Of a stretch of DNA of 64,000 nucleotides, positions 53,948 to 63,808 are shown piece by piece. A program made the position numbers and the translations under genes. The notes under the pieces were generated by a model that saw only the letters and a list, made by a program, of their open reading frames with translations, made no database searches and had not been told where the DNA came from. Positions within the stretch are counted from its first letter, which is position 1. Each line of letters opens with the position of its first letter. The stretch comes from Mucilaginibacter sp. JRF (GTDB taxonomy: Bacteria; Bacteroidota; Bacteroidia; Sphingobacteriales; Sphingobacteriaceae), in assembly GCF_015223065.1 (NCBI RefSeq), contig NZ_JADFBY010000013.1, positions 37,617 through 101,616 of the forward strand, in the 5' to 3' direction.

Positions 53948-55282
53948 TTATAATGCCGAGTAAAAGGTTTTTAATGTTCCGCCTGCTTTTTCCAGATCAA
54001 TTTTGGCCAGGTAGAATTGGTATAGTGAGCTGAGATAATTATTCTGTGCTTCCTTAAGCGAGTTTTGCGCGTTTAGCCAATCGGTAAGGTCGGTAATACC
54101 TTTTTGAAATTGCAGATCGGTTGTGTTGAACACCGAACGCGCCAGATCAATATTGCGACGGTTATTATCAACATTGCTTTGCTCCTTGATGAGCTTGGTG
54201 CGCGCATTCTCGTACTCAAGCTGAAATTTACCCTCGTTAAGCTTCAGGTTTTCCTGGGCATTGAGGCGCTTATATTTAGCCTGACTGTATTGCGCGTTGC
54301 GCTTAAAGAAATCAAAAATGGGGAAGCTCAGCTTTAACCCTACTGCCGAATAGGTTGACATGCTCGAAAATGCCGGGCCAAGCTGATCGCCAAAACCAAC
54401 GGCACCGTAGCGGGCATAAGCGGTAAGCTTGGGTAAAAAACCCGCCTTTATACGATCCTCATCAATCTCCAGCAGCTTGGCATCTATCTGCGCAATACGA
54501 AAATCGGTACGGTTGGCAGCGGCGAAACGGCCGGTATCAACCATCAGCCCTGCCGAGCCCGCGGTTTGGGTAACGTCATTGCTATCCACCTTTAAGGCAT
54601 CCGTTATAGGGAAACCCATTTCGTATTTAAGCTGATTTTCGGCAAGGGTGAGGTTACTCTCGGCTACCCGTATCTGCGATATGGCATTGTTAAGATCAAC
54701 CGTAACCTTATCCAGATCCTTTTGCAGCGAAACGCCTTTTTTAACCTTAAGGGCCGATACCTCTATCTGCTTGCTGTAAGTTTCCTTATTAGCATTAAGC
54801 AGGTTCAGTTGCTCGTTATATACCATTATCTGGTAATATGCCGTGCTGATGTTGTAAATGATGGCCTCATCGTTTTGCTGCTGGTTCAAGCCCGCCTGCT
54901 GCACGTTGTACTTGTTAGCCTTAAGCCCGGTAAGCAGCGATTGATCGTATATGGTTTGATCTATCTGCGCTACGCCATTGGTGTTGTACCGCTTGGTAAA
55001 GGCTACCCGCATATCCTCCGGGCCAAAAACACCGCCGGGTATAACGGTTTCCTGCACCTTCAGGTTATCGTCAACCGTACCGGTTAAACTTAATTTGGGC
55101 AAATAATCGGCAAGCGCTTCTTTGGCCTGCGCATCGGCAATGCGCTTTTGGTTGGCATATACCGCGTTGCTGCGGTGATTTTTTAAGCCATACTCAATGC
55201 ATGTTTTCAACGACCATGGCGTTTGAGCCATCAGTCCGAAAGGCATTAAGGTGATAATTATTGTTAATATTTTCCTGTTCAT
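53948..55282 (-). CDS. TolC-family outer-membrane channel
   Basis: 444 aa from the ATG at 55282, giving a signal peptide (cleavage near LMAQ). Two long helical OEP repeats, with strand pairs (LKANKYNVQQAGLNQQ, RLNAQENLKLNEGKFQLEYE). The perfect -7 motif at 55310-55317 lies between this ATG and an earlier in-frame ATG at 55336, which favours the shorter start. First gene of the TolC-adaptor-pump operon. Confidence 0.9.
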   Translation of the reverse strand: MNRKILTIIITLMPFGLMAQTPWSLKTCIEYGLKNHRSNAVYANQKRIADAQAKEALADYLPKLSLTGTVDDNLKVQETVIPGGVFGPEDMRVAFTKRYNTNGVAQIDQTIYDQSLLTGLKANKYNVQQAGLNQQQNDEAIIYNISTAYYQIMVYNEQLNLLNANKETYSKQIEVSALKVKKGVSLQKDLDKVTVDLNNAISQIRVAESNLTLAENQLKYEMGFPITDALKVDSNDVTQTAGSAGLMVDTGRFAAANRTDFRIAQIDAKLLEIDEDRIKAGFLPKLTAYARYGAVGFGDQLGPAFSSMSTYSAVGLKLSFPIFDFFKRNAQYSQAKYKRLNAQENLKLNEGKFQLEYENARTKLIKEQSNVDNNRRNIDLARSVFNTTDLQFQKGITDLTDWLNAQNSLKEAQNNYLSSLYQFYLAKIDLEKAGGTLKTFYSAL

Positions 55283-55309
55283 AACACAACGGTTTGTTAA
55301 CCGACGGTG

Positions 55310-55317
55310 CAAAACTA
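55310..55317 (-). promoter_or_regulatory. -7 promoter motif (TAGTTTTG) for the TolC operon
   Basis: Perfect TAnnTTTG on the minus strand, 27 bp upstream of the chosen tolC ATG. The -33 element is not clear. It separates the operon from the LytTR genes upstream. Confidence 0.5.
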
Positions 55318-55432
55318 TCCTGAGATAGCGCGCCATTGTGTTTTATGTGAATGAACGGATCAAAATGAAAAATGAACTGTACCAAAACAGACCTGAAATG
55401 CCAGCCCTGTTAAAACCTGAAGTGGTGTAAGG

Positions 55433-56191
55433 CTATTGTTCTATCCAGCGTAAAAACTCCTGAGCCTTAAGGCGGCTAACAATAATTTTCTCAGGCGATG
55501 GGCAATGGGTATGTACCACCAGCCTGCGGTTAAAGTAGTGCTCAATGTTTTGCACTACATCGCGGTTAATGATGAACTGCCTGTTAGCCCTGAAAAACTG
55601 CGTGGGGTTAAGCATTCCTTCCAACTGATCAATTGTGTACTGGGTAGCATAAGCCTGATCGTTAAGCGTGTGAAGCGTAACCAGGCCATTAGCGGCATGT
55701 ACCAGGCAAATGTCGGCCGTTTTTACGGGGATTATTTTTTCGCGGTAATGTACCAGGATGGATTGCTTGTAGGTGTGGCTGATCTGCGATATGGCTTTTT
55801 CCAGGTTACCGGCATACGATCCGCCTGCGTAATGATCTTTGATACGATGGTACTTTTGCAGGCTTTTCTCCACCCTGTCCTCCTCTATGGGTTTGAGCAG
55901 GTAGTCAATACTGTTTGATTCAAAAGCGTTGATGGCATATTCATCAAAGGCGGTACAAAAAATAATGGGGGCGGTAACTTTTACTTCCTTAAATATCTCA
56001 AAGCTCAGGCCATCACCCAGCTGAATGTCTGAAAATATCAGGTCGGGCGCGGCGTTTTCCTGCAACCATTTTATTGAAGATGCTACTGATGACAGCATGG
56101 CCAGCACATTGATGTCGGCATCAACGGCTGTTAGTATAGCTTTCAGATCTTTAGCAGTGCGGGGTTCATCTTCAATGATGATAATGTTCAT
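55433..56191 (-). CDS. LytTR-family response regulator, second pair
   Basis: 252 aa. Receiver with Glu7-Asp8 and phospho-acceptor Asp55 (LIFSDIQLGDG), YLLKPI for the lysine switch, and a C-terminal LytTR domain with FFRANRQFIINRDVVQNIEHYFN. Closely similar in layout to the pair at 39221. It overlaps its kinase gene by 20 bp and lies just upstream of the TolC operon, which it may control. Confidence 0.92.
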   Translation of the reverse strand: MNIIIIEDEPRTAKDLKAILTAVDADINVLAMLSSVASSIKWLQENAAPDLIFSDIQLGDGLSFEIFKEVKVTAPIIFCTAFDEYAINAFESNSIDYLLKPIEEDRVEKSLQKYHRIKDHYAGGSYAGNLEKAISQISHTYKQSILVHYREKIIPVKTADICLVHAANGLVTLHTLNDQAYATQYTIDQLEGMLNPTQFFRANRQFIINRDVVQNIEHYFNRRLVVHTHCPSPEKIIVSRLKAQEFLRWIEQ

Positions 56192-57218
56192 GGCTTATGA
56201 GTGGCAGTGTTACGGTAAACTTTTCGCTGGTATGATCAATCCTGATCTCCCGGTTAAACATCAACCTGAAACGGTCGTTTATATTTTGCAGGCCAAGGCC
56301 GGTGCTCTCTGCCGGTATTTTTTTTGGCTGATAATTATTCTCAACAACAATTTCATCATTTTGATTGATGCTGACGTTGAGCAACAATGGCTGATCGGGC
56401 GATATGGCATTATGCTTTATGGCATTCTCAACCAGTAATTGTAATGATAGCGGCGGGATAACGCAATTCATTAACCGCTCGGGCACGTTAATAGAAACCT
56501 GGAGCGCGGTATCAAACCGCTGATGTAAAATGTACAGGTATGAGCGAATGAATGCCAACTCCTCGGATAAGCGCGAAACCTGTCGCTCATTAAAATTAAG
56601 CAGGTAACGATACACGTGCGATAGCTGTATCACAAAATTCTTGGTATCATCATCAGTAGCGATGGTTTTAAGCGTACTCAGTGAGTTAAACAAAAAATGC
56701 GGACTGATCTGTTGTTGTAATGATAGCAACTGTGCACGCAGGTGTGCCTGTTTAAATTGCTCGTTCTCCAACTTGGTTTGCTGTAGTTTTTCGCTGGTAT
56801 CGAGGTTATTGAGCACTATGTAGGTGGCCATACTTAAAAAGAATGAGCCTACCAGGCGGCGTATAAAATCAACGTAACCATACCCTAAATGATTTTCGGG
56901 GAAGAAATAGCGTTCGGGGATAAAAAACGCTAAGGCATAGCTAAATGCACCGGAAACTATCATGGCACATACAATACCTAAAACAGCCTTAGCGTAAGCA
57001 CTATAACCGGGTAATTGCGCATTTCTAAAACGGCCCTGCACCAACCAACATGTTATTATTGATACGGTGATTGATAAAAGATGAACAGCATATTGCCCCA
57101 GGTTTAATATTGTAAAAAAGCCGGGCCTCATGAGCAGCGTTCCGAAAGCCAGAATGCCGATCATGATAAAACACCACTTTAAATGATAGGTACGGAACAT
57201 TTGTAAATGTAACCACAA
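56172..57218 (-). CDS. LytS/YehU-type sensor histidine kinase, second pair
   Basis: 348 aa. About four transmembrane segments in the first 140 residues, then the kinase module with His174 in QQISPHFLFNSLSTL and the ATP-binding motif LSLQLLVENAIKHN. Partner of the LytTR regulator at 55433. The ligand is unknown. A start at the internal Met7 is possible. Confidence 0.9.
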   Translation of the reverse strand: MWLHLQMFRTYHLKWCFIMIGILAFGTLLMRPGFFTILNLGQYAVHLLSITVSIITCWLVQGRFRNAQLPGYSAYAKAVLGIVCAMIVSGAFSYALAFFIPERYFFPENHLGYGYVDFIRRLVGSFFLSMATYIVLNNLDTSEKLQQTKLENEQFKQAHLRAQLLSLQQQISPHFLFNSLSTLKTIATDDDTKNFVIQLSHVYRYLLNFNERQVSRLSEELAFIRSYLYILHQRFDTALQVSINVPERLMNCVIPPLSLQLLVENAIKHNAISPDQPLLLNVSINQNDEIVVENNYQPKKIPAESTGLGLQNINDRFRLMFNREIRIDHTSEKFTVTLPLISHEHYHH

Positions 57219-57400
57219 AAAACTTTACGTGTTAAAATTATAAGGCATTATGTACAAGTACGGGTTTGAAGTGTACATATCGGCACATAAAATGGCCTCA
57301 CAAATCCCTACATCACCAATCCGAATTTTAGAGTTTTAGTATTTTTTTAATATATTGCTTTTATTACGATCAGGCCTTTTATCACCTTACCTATTTTACA

Positions 57401-59754
57401 ATGAGATACATACACCTTGCTCTGTTCACTATCTCTTTGCTACTTACATCGGTATGCGCATCCGCGCAATCAATAAACTATAAAACCAGGGAGAAGATAC
57501 ATATCCATTTTGATAAACCAGCTTATACAGCGGGCGACACTATTTGGTTAAAAGCGTATGTAGTTTTAGAGGGCAGCAACAAACCATCTGACATTAGCAA
57601 GGTGCTGCATATTGATCTGATCAATACTGATACAAAAATAAAGGAGTCGATAACCCTCCCCATTATGGCGGGTGCCGCCGCCGGTGATATTGCTTTGGCT
57701 GATACGCTTAAACAAGGCATATACCAAATAAGGGCATACACCGCCTGGCAACAAAATTTTGGCAGCGACGCATTCTTTGAAAAACGTATACCTGTAGTAA
57801 GCGCTAAAAACAGCTTTAACGCAAACACATCAACAGTTACAAATAGTGCTGAATATGATGTACAATTCTTTCCTGAAGGTGGCGATCTGGTAATGGATCA
57901 GCGTAGTAAAGTGGGCATAAAAATAACCGCAGCTAATGGCAATGGCCTAAAAATGAGCGGCAAAATTACCGATCAGGATAATAAGGAAGTGGCTGTTTTT
58001 AATACTTCGCATTTGGGCATAGGTTCGTTTCCGTTAACTCCCAAAACCGGTAAAAACTACGTGGCTCAAATAAAACTGGATAATAATAAGCTATTAAAGA
58101 TCCCTGTAAAAAGTGCCGTAGCGCAGGGTTATGTACTATCGGTAAATAACCAGTTTGCCGATTCATTACTGGTTACAATAACTCCGGGTGCTGCATTTAA
58201 AAACAACCAGGTGCTGCTTGTAGCACAGCGTGATAACGATATATATTACCAGGTAAAGATTTCGCTCACAGGCAACCGTTATACAACCCGCATTCCTAAA
58301 AAATACTTACCGGTAGGTATAAGCAGGATCACACTTTTGAACGCGGAATCACAACCTGTTGCCGAAAGGTTGGTATTTAACCATGATGCCGCTCCTTTAA
58401 AAATAGCCGTAAAAAGCATTACGGCAAATAAAGATAGCATCGAGATATCAATGCTTGATAAAAACGGGAATACTGTAAATGGCAGCTTTTCGGTAGCGGT
58501 TAGCAATGCCGATCAGGTACCGGTTAACGATGATGACGAGTTGAGCATAAACGCCCAGTTACTACTTACGTCAGATTTAAAAGGTGGCATACAAAAACCC
58601 AATTACTATTTTACCGCCACCAACCATCAGGATAGCTTGCAACGAAATATCGATCTGGATAATTTATTGCTGACACAGGGCTGGCGACGATTTTTATACT
58701 ATGCTGTTGCCGACTCCACTAAATTGCCTGACCATTTACCCGAACAGGGCTTACAACTATCGGGCAGATTAGTTGATAAAAAGAATAACCCGATACAAAA
58801 CAGCAAGGTATCGGCCTTTTCAGTGGTTGATGGTCTGCCTTTTTTTAGAGATACTTTAACCAATGCCAATGGGCGTTTTATGTTAGATGGATTGGATAAT
58901 TACGGCGATCTGAAATTTTCGGTACAGGCAAAGGATGTTAAAATGTGTATAGTGTTAAGATACTGTTGGATACGCCGGCCATACCCGAGATAAAACCTTT
59001 ATTGTTACAGCCCGATACCGTCCTGCTGTCGCAGGTGGGGCAATATACAGCATCGCACATCGGGTACAAAAAGCTCAACCTTAAGGGTAATCAACTGAGT
59101 GAGGTAAATATTACATCTAAAAAAAAGGTATATTCATCTAACCCTGCCGGGCCCGGTTCAGCCGAAAAAACATTAGGCACCGATGTGTTGAAAAGATATG
59201 ACTCGTTGCGTATGGCGCTTGAATCTAACACAACTTTTATTTTATTTGACAGAAATAATCAACCATATATTGATGAAAAGTACGCCAAAAGATTCAGAAC
59301 TATCAAACAGTTCGTCACAATTTTAGATGGCATGCAAGTTCATAACGACTACTTGCAGTTAGTTCATCCCAATGACATAGAATCTGTTGAAATAGTAATG
59401 AGGCAAGTAAATTATCCTGATAAGGGCCTTATCGTAATAAACACCAAAAAAAAGAGTACGAGTTACAACTGGGGTAATGATGCCGTACCGGGTGTTACTA
59501 TAGCCCGTGTAAAAGGCTATACGGCATACCGTGAGTTCTATATCCCCAAATTTAAAACAAATGAAACCATAGCCGATAACAGGGACGTGGTTTACTGGAA
59601 TGCTGATATTGTACCTAACGAAACCGGCAAAGCCGGAATCGCCCTCAGCAATTTGTATAAGCCCGGTAAATACCGTATTGTGGTTGAAGGCATATCAGCA
59701 AACGGCAATATTGGCCGGGTTGTGTACTTATATAAATCTGACACAAACCCTTAA
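57401..59754 (+). pseudogene. Frameshifted MG2-domain / TonB-plug-like secreted protein
   Basis: Read as one gene of 784 aa broken by a single-base loss. The first frame (57401-58993) has a signal peptide, a macroglobulin MG2-like domain (FDKPAYTAGDTIWLKAYVV, about 36-55) and a carboxypeptidase-regulatory-like segment (QLSGRLVDKKNNPIQNSKV). The second frame (58945-59754) continues with a TonB-plug-like region (TILDGMQVHNDYLQLVHPNDIESVEIV) and a beta-rich tail. The two translations join perfectly if the A run at 58940-58943 had five A, not four, which would give K-N-V-Y-S-V-K across the join. This is either a sequencing/assembly error or a true, possibly slippable, frameshift. Long proteins of this design are common in Bacteroidota and probably act at the outer membrane; the function is unknown. 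Confidence 0.85.
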
Positions 59755-59819
59755 ATAACTGGTTACAAACAACATTACAAACCGTTAAATAAAAAACATG
59801 CCGCACATATTTGTTAAAT

Positions 59820-60221
59820 ATGGCTTTATCTGTAGCTTTGCGGCAAATGTTAAACCGGTGTTTGGCCATAGTATTACTTGTTGCCCTGGTAAGTTCAAAC
59901 TTTTCCAGGTTCTTTATCTATGCCGGTTTTGAGGTAAATCAAAATTACATAGCATCAACCCTGTGCGAGAACAAAGCCCGCCCCTGGATGAATTGTAATG
60001 GCCGCTGTTACCTCATGAAAAAAATTAAGCAAGCCGAAGAAAAGGAGAAGAAACAGGAACGCGATGATAAACGCAACCAATACCAGGAAGCATTACCTGC
60101 CGCACCTACTCTTGCCTTAACTATCAAAAGGCCTGCTCAGCGCAAATCATTCCCGCGCTTACCGGCACCCGGCATTATTGACCGGGCAACCCCTATATTT
60201 CAGCCGCCTAAAATAGCCTGA
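59820..60221 (+). CDS. Small secreted/membrane-anchored protein with a CNGRC motif
   Basis: 133 aa from the ATG at 59820; the TTG at 59811 gives a weaker signal. One hydrophobic segment near the N-terminus (CLAIVLLVALVSSNF), then a mature part with three Cys: Cys49, and Cys59 and Cys63 in NCNGRCYLMKKI. The rest is highly basic with a Lys/Glu-rich coil and a Pro-rich end (ATPIFQPPKIA). I have seen this layout upstream of MbnP-type genes in this phylum; the Cys trio suggests metal or haem handling. First gene of the cassette that ends at 63716. Confidence 0.65.
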   Translation: MALSVALRQMLNRCLAIVLLVALVSSNFSRFFIYAGFEVNQNYIASTLCENKARPWMNCNGRCYLMKKIKQAEEKEKKQERDDKRNQYQEALPAAPTLALTIKRPAQRKSFPRLPAPGIIDRATPIFQPPKIA

Positions 60222-60381
60222 TCTTTCTTATTTCTTGCGCCACAATTCCCGAAATGGGTATTGGCGAAGCTATGTGCTGGTAATCGACCAATAGCTATAG
60301 CTACAATTTCAATTTAACAGATCGATCAACATTTTAACATAATGGCAAGGCCTGTGTGCCTTAGCCAGGCTATTTTACACA

Positions 60382-61212
60382 ATGAAAAAACTTTTATTTG
60401 CAATGGCCGTTGCGGCCCTGTTTGCATCGTGCAGTAAAAACAACGATAATATTGAACCTGATTATAACGAGGATAACCTGGCCTCACTATCGGTAGAATT
60501 TGATAACATAGTAGGTGAACGCACGCTGGTATTAAACAACACGGCGAGCCTGTACACTAATGCCGCGGGCGAGAATTTCTCACTATCAAAAGTTCAGTAC
60601 TTCATCAGCAACATTAAGGTGAGCAAGGCCGATGGCACCACTTACACCGTGAACCAGGACAGCAGCTATTTCCTGATCAATGGTGCCGATAAAACTACCC
60701 GCTTTGCTACGGTTAAAGTACCCGAGGGTGATTATACCAAACTTACCTTTACCGTAGGTGTTGACAGCCTGCGCAGCACCATGGATATCAGCAAACGTAC
60801 CGGCGTACTTGATCCATCAGGTAGTATGGAAGATGGCATGTACTGGGGATGGAATGCCGGTTATATCTTCTTTAAAATGGAAGGCAACTCAGATGTAGTA
60901 TCCGACGATACCAATGGCGATCCGACCCGCAAAAAGCAATTCAAATATCACATCGGTGGTTTCGGTGGTTACTCGGCTCCAACTATTAACAACATTAAAA
61001 CCGTTACGGTTGATCTGACCACGGCAGGCATTGCCCGTGTACGCAGCGATCGCGAAAGCAATATCCATTTATTTGTTGATCTGCTAAAGGTGTTTAACGG
61101 TACCAACAGCTTCAAGATAGCTGAGCATCCAAATGTAATGTTCAGCGAGTTTAGCACCAGTGTGGCCGGTAACCTGTCGGGCATGTTCCGTCACGATCAT
61201 ACCGAAAACTAA
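60382..61212 (+). CDS. MbnP-like copper-associated lipoprotein
   Basis: 276 aa. Lipoprotein signal ending LFASC (Cys17). The sequence fits the MbnP family (PF20243-like): an immunoglobulin-type beta domain with DGMYWGWNAGYIFFKMEG, where Trp155 and Trp157 lie in the conserved block. In methanotrophs MbnP carries a tryptophan that its dihaem peroxidase partner MbnH converts to kynurenine to bind copper. Next to an MbnH/CcpA-like dihaem gene here, so the same chemistry is plausible but not shown. Confidence 0.82.
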   Translation: MKKLLFAMAVAALFASCSKNNDNIEPDYNEDNLASLSVEFDNIVGERTLVLNNTASLYTNAAGENFSLSKVQYFISNIKVSKADGTTYTVNQDSSYFLINGADKTTRFATVKVPEGDYTKLTFTVGVDSLRSTMDISKRTGVLDPSGSMEDGMYWGWNAGYIFFKMEGNSDVVSDDTNGDPTRKKQFKYHIGGFGGYSAPTINNIKTVTVDLTTAGIARVRSDRESNIHLFVDLLKVFNGTNSFKIAEHPNVMFSEFSTSVAGNLSGMFRHDHTEN

Positions 61213-61219
61213 TACGGCT

Positions 61220-62272
61220 ATGAGAAAAAGAGCATTCTGGTTAGTGCTGCTCTGTTTCGGGATGATGCTTTACGCCTGTAAAAAGGAGAATGAAGTAAAA
61301 GATACGGTTAGTGAATTCCTGGGCTTTAAAAAGCCCGGGAATTTTCCCGAACCCGAATACAAGTTGGACAACAACCCGGTTACCGAAGCAGGTTTTCTGC
61401 TGGGGCGTAGTCTTTTTTATGAGCCAAGGTTATCACGCAACAATACCATCTCCTGCGGATCATGCCATATACAATCATCAGCCTTTACACAGCACGGGCA
61501 CGATGTAAGTCATGGCATTGACGATCGTTTGGGCACGCGCAACTCACCCCCTATCATGAACCTGGCCTGGAATAAGGCGTTTATGTGGGGCGGCGGTGTT
61601 TACGATCTCGATCTGCAACCTATTGTGCCCATAACAACGCACGAGGAAATGGACGAGAGCGTGGAAAATGTGATGGCCAAGTTAAGACAGGTAAGTAAAT
61701 ACCCTACCATGTTCAAAGCGGCTTTTGGTAGCGAGGAAATTACTACCGCAAGGTTTATGAAAGCGCTGTCGCAATTCATGATCATGTGCATCAGTGCTAA
61801 CTCCAAATACGATAAGGTGATGCGCAACGAGGATGGCGTAAGTTTTACCGCCGATGAGCAAGCCGGTTACGAATTATTTAAGGTTAAATGTGCCGGTTGC
61901 CATAGCGAGCCTTTATTTACTGATGGATCATTCCGTAATAATGGCCTCGGCCCAAGTCCTATTGATGATCAGGGTTTGTACACGGCAACCTTACAGGCAA
62001 CTGATCGCTATAAATTTAAGGTGCCCAGTTTACGTAATCTTACCTACACGGCTCCTTACATGCACGATGGCCGGTTTTTAACGCTTAACGGTGTGTTTGA
62101 TCATTACATAGGCGAGGTACAGGCAACTCCTAACCTCGATCCGCTATTGCAGAAGCAGGATGGCACGAGAGGCATAACCATCTCGACTGATGAGCGCGCT
62201 AAACTTACCGCGTTCCTGAAAACGCTGGATGATGAGGATTTTATATCACGTAAGGATCTGGCAGAACAATAA
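61220..62272 (+). CDS. Dihaem cytochrome c peroxidase, MbnH/CcpA-like
   Basis: 350 aa from the ATG at 61220; an earlier frame from 61160 overlaps the MbnP gene and lacks a signal. Lipoprotein signal ending LYAC (Cys20). Two haem-binding CxxCH motifs: Cys79-Cys82-His83 (CGSCH) and Cys224-Cys227-His228 (CAGCH). The protein either reduces hydrogen peroxide or, as in MbnH, oxidises Trp in an MbnP partner. It starts 7 bp after the MbnP stop. Confidence 0.9.
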   Translation: MRKRAFWLVLLCFGMMLYACKKENEVKDTVSEFLGFKKPGNFPEPEYKLDNNPVTEAGFLLGRSLFYEPRLSRNNTISCGSCHIQSSAFTQHGHDVSHGIDDRLGTRNSPPIMNLAWNKAFMWGGGVYDLDLQPIVPITTHEEMDESVENVMAKLRQVSKYPTMFKAAFGSEEITTARFMKALSQFMIMCISANSKYDKVMRNEDGVSFTADEQAGYELFKVKCAGCHSEPLFTDGSFRNNGLGPSPIDDQGLYTATLQATDRYKFKVPSLRNLTYTAPYMHDGRFLTLNGVFDHYIGEVQATPNLDPLLQKQDGTRGITISTDERAKLTAFLKTLDDEDFISRKDLAEQ

Positions 62273-62283
62273 AAACATATTAG

Positions 62284-63204
62284 ATGAAGAAATACATTAT
62301 CATATTACTATTAGGTGTACTGAGTTTCCCGGCGTTGGCTTGCGATATATGTGGCTGTGGTGTTGGCAGTTATTACCTCGGTATTTTACCCGAATACAAT
62401 AAACGCTTTATTGGCTTGCGCTATCAGCACAAAACATTAATGACGCATTTAGGCCCTTTTGGCGAACGCACCCCCATCACATCCGACGAAACCTATCAAA
62501 CCATGGAAGTTTGGGGTGGCTGGAATATTGGCAAAAAGTTTCGTGTACTGGCCTTTGTACCTTACAATTTTAATGAGCGCCTTGCCCAAACCGGCAATGG
62601 CTATAAGGATGGCTTAGGCGATGTTGCCGTTATGGGTTACTATAATTTATGGAGCAAACGCGGCATGGTTGGCGAGCAATTGATAGTGCACTCACTATGG
62701 GTTGGCGCTGGCGTTAAGGCCCCTACAGGCAAATATGAGCCAAGCGAGCGTGCGTTGAGCAGTGAATCGCCCAATAATTTTCAGTTGGGTACCGCAAGTA
62801 CCGATTTTACCTTGAATGCCGCCTATGATGTACGCTTGATGGATCTGGGCTTGAACGTTAACGCTAATTATAAAATAAACACAACCAATAAATACGATTA
62901 TCGTTATGGTAATAAGCTAACGGCCAACGCATTGTTATACTATAAATTCCGTTTCTTTAACAAGCTGACGGTTGCACCTAATGCCGGTGCTTTATATGAA
63001 ACCTCGCAGCAGGATACAGAAGATAAAAAGTATACAGTTGATGTATCCGGCGGGCATGTATTATCATTAGTTGGAGGCCTTGAGGCTAATTATGGCCGCT
63101 ATTCTGCCGGCGCTAATTACCAGGCTGTTGCAACACAGCATTTGGCTAATAACCGGGTTAATGCAGGCAACCGTTTAATGGTACATTTTTCGGTAGCATT
63201 TTAA
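62284..63204 (+). CDS. Outer-membrane beta-barrel protein with CxxCxC motif, cassette member
   Basis: 306 aa. After a signal peptide (LACDICGC) the mature start carries Cys20, Cys23 and Cys25 in CDICGCGVG, a likely metal site, and then alternating beta strands throughout, ending in VHFSVAF, a typical barrel C-terminus. It follows the dihaem gene by 11 bp and precedes a lipoprotein gene. Its presence supports an envelope function for the cassette, perhaps metal transport across the outer membrane. Function unproven. Confidence 0.75.
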   Translation: MKKYIIILLLGVLSFPALACDICGCGVGSYYLGILPEYNKRFIGLRYQHKTLMTHLGPFGERTPITSDETYQTMEVWGGWNIGKKFRVLAFVPYNFNERLAQTGNGYKDGLGDVAVMGYYNLWSKRGMVGEQLIVHSLWVGAGVKAPTGKYEPSERALSSESPNNFQLGTASTDFTLNAAYDVRLMDLGLNVNANYKINTTNKYDYRYGNKLTANALLYYKFRFFNKLTVAPNAGALYETSQQDTEDKKYTVDVSGGHVLSLVGGLEANYGRYSAGANYQAVATQHLANNRVNAGNRLMVHFSVAF

Positions 63205-63221
63205 ATACTAAAATTGAACTT

Positions 63222-63716
63222 ATGAAGAACTTGAAATACATATTGGCGATAACTGTTTTAGGCGGTACCCTTGCACAAGCGTGCAAGCAAGAGGTTAGCT
63301 ATAAACAGGTGCGTGAGGAAGTGATAACGCTGCATGATAAGTTAATGGCCGATGATGAGAAGATAATGGATCATAGGTTGAAGCTTGATACATTGATCAG
63401 CCCGGCGATACTTACCAAAATAAAAACGGATAAGCCTGAAACAGATACAGCTAAGCTACACGCCGATGTAAATAACTTACGTGTTGAAATGTATATGGCC
63501 GGTAATAACATGAGCGAGTGGATGCAAAAATTCCAACCCGAGCAAGACGGTAAAAGCAACGCCGAAGCCGTAGCCTATTTTGAAGGCGAAAAGCAAAAGG
63601 TAAAAAGCCTGGACAGTTTATACACTTCACTTCTTGAGCAATCAAACGGTTATCTAAAAAAGTATAATATCAAGGTAGATACAGCATTAGGCGAACATCA
63701 TCATATGGAGATGTAA
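63222..63716 (+). CDS. Helical lipoprotein, last gene of the cassette
   Basis: 164 aa. Lipoprotein signal ending LAQAC (Cys21). The mature part is helical with coiled-coil-like heptads and ends in GEHHHMEM, a His- and Met-rich tail that could bind copper. It resembles no named domain. A strong terminator follows. Confidence 0.7.
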   Translation: MKNLKYILAITVLGGTLAQACKQEVSYKQVREEVITLHDKLMADDEKIMDHRLKLDTLISPAILTKIKTDKPETDTAKLHADVNNLRVEMYMAGNNMSEWMQKFQPEQDGKSNAEAVAYFEGEKQKVKSLDSLYTSLLEQSNGYLKKYNIKVDTALGEHHHMEM

Positions 63717-63738
63717 ATTAAGTGATGTTGATATTTTG

Positions 63739-63775
63739 AAAAGAGCAGCTATTATAAATAGCTGCTCTTTTTTTT
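63739..63775 (+). terminator. Strong intrinsic terminator after the MbnP cassette
   Basis: A 14-bp perfect stem pairs 63739-63752 with 63758-63771 around a 5-nt loop, followed by a T run. It marks the end of the five-gene unit. Confidence 0.9.
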
Positions 63776-63808
63776 ATGCTGATGTGATGGATTACATAAA
63801 CAGTTTGT

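Noticed and set aside
58945..59754. Second frame after the A run as an independent gene
   Set aside because: It has no start context or signal peptide, and it restores a continuous protein with the upstream frame if one A is added, so it is reported as part of the frameshifted gene.
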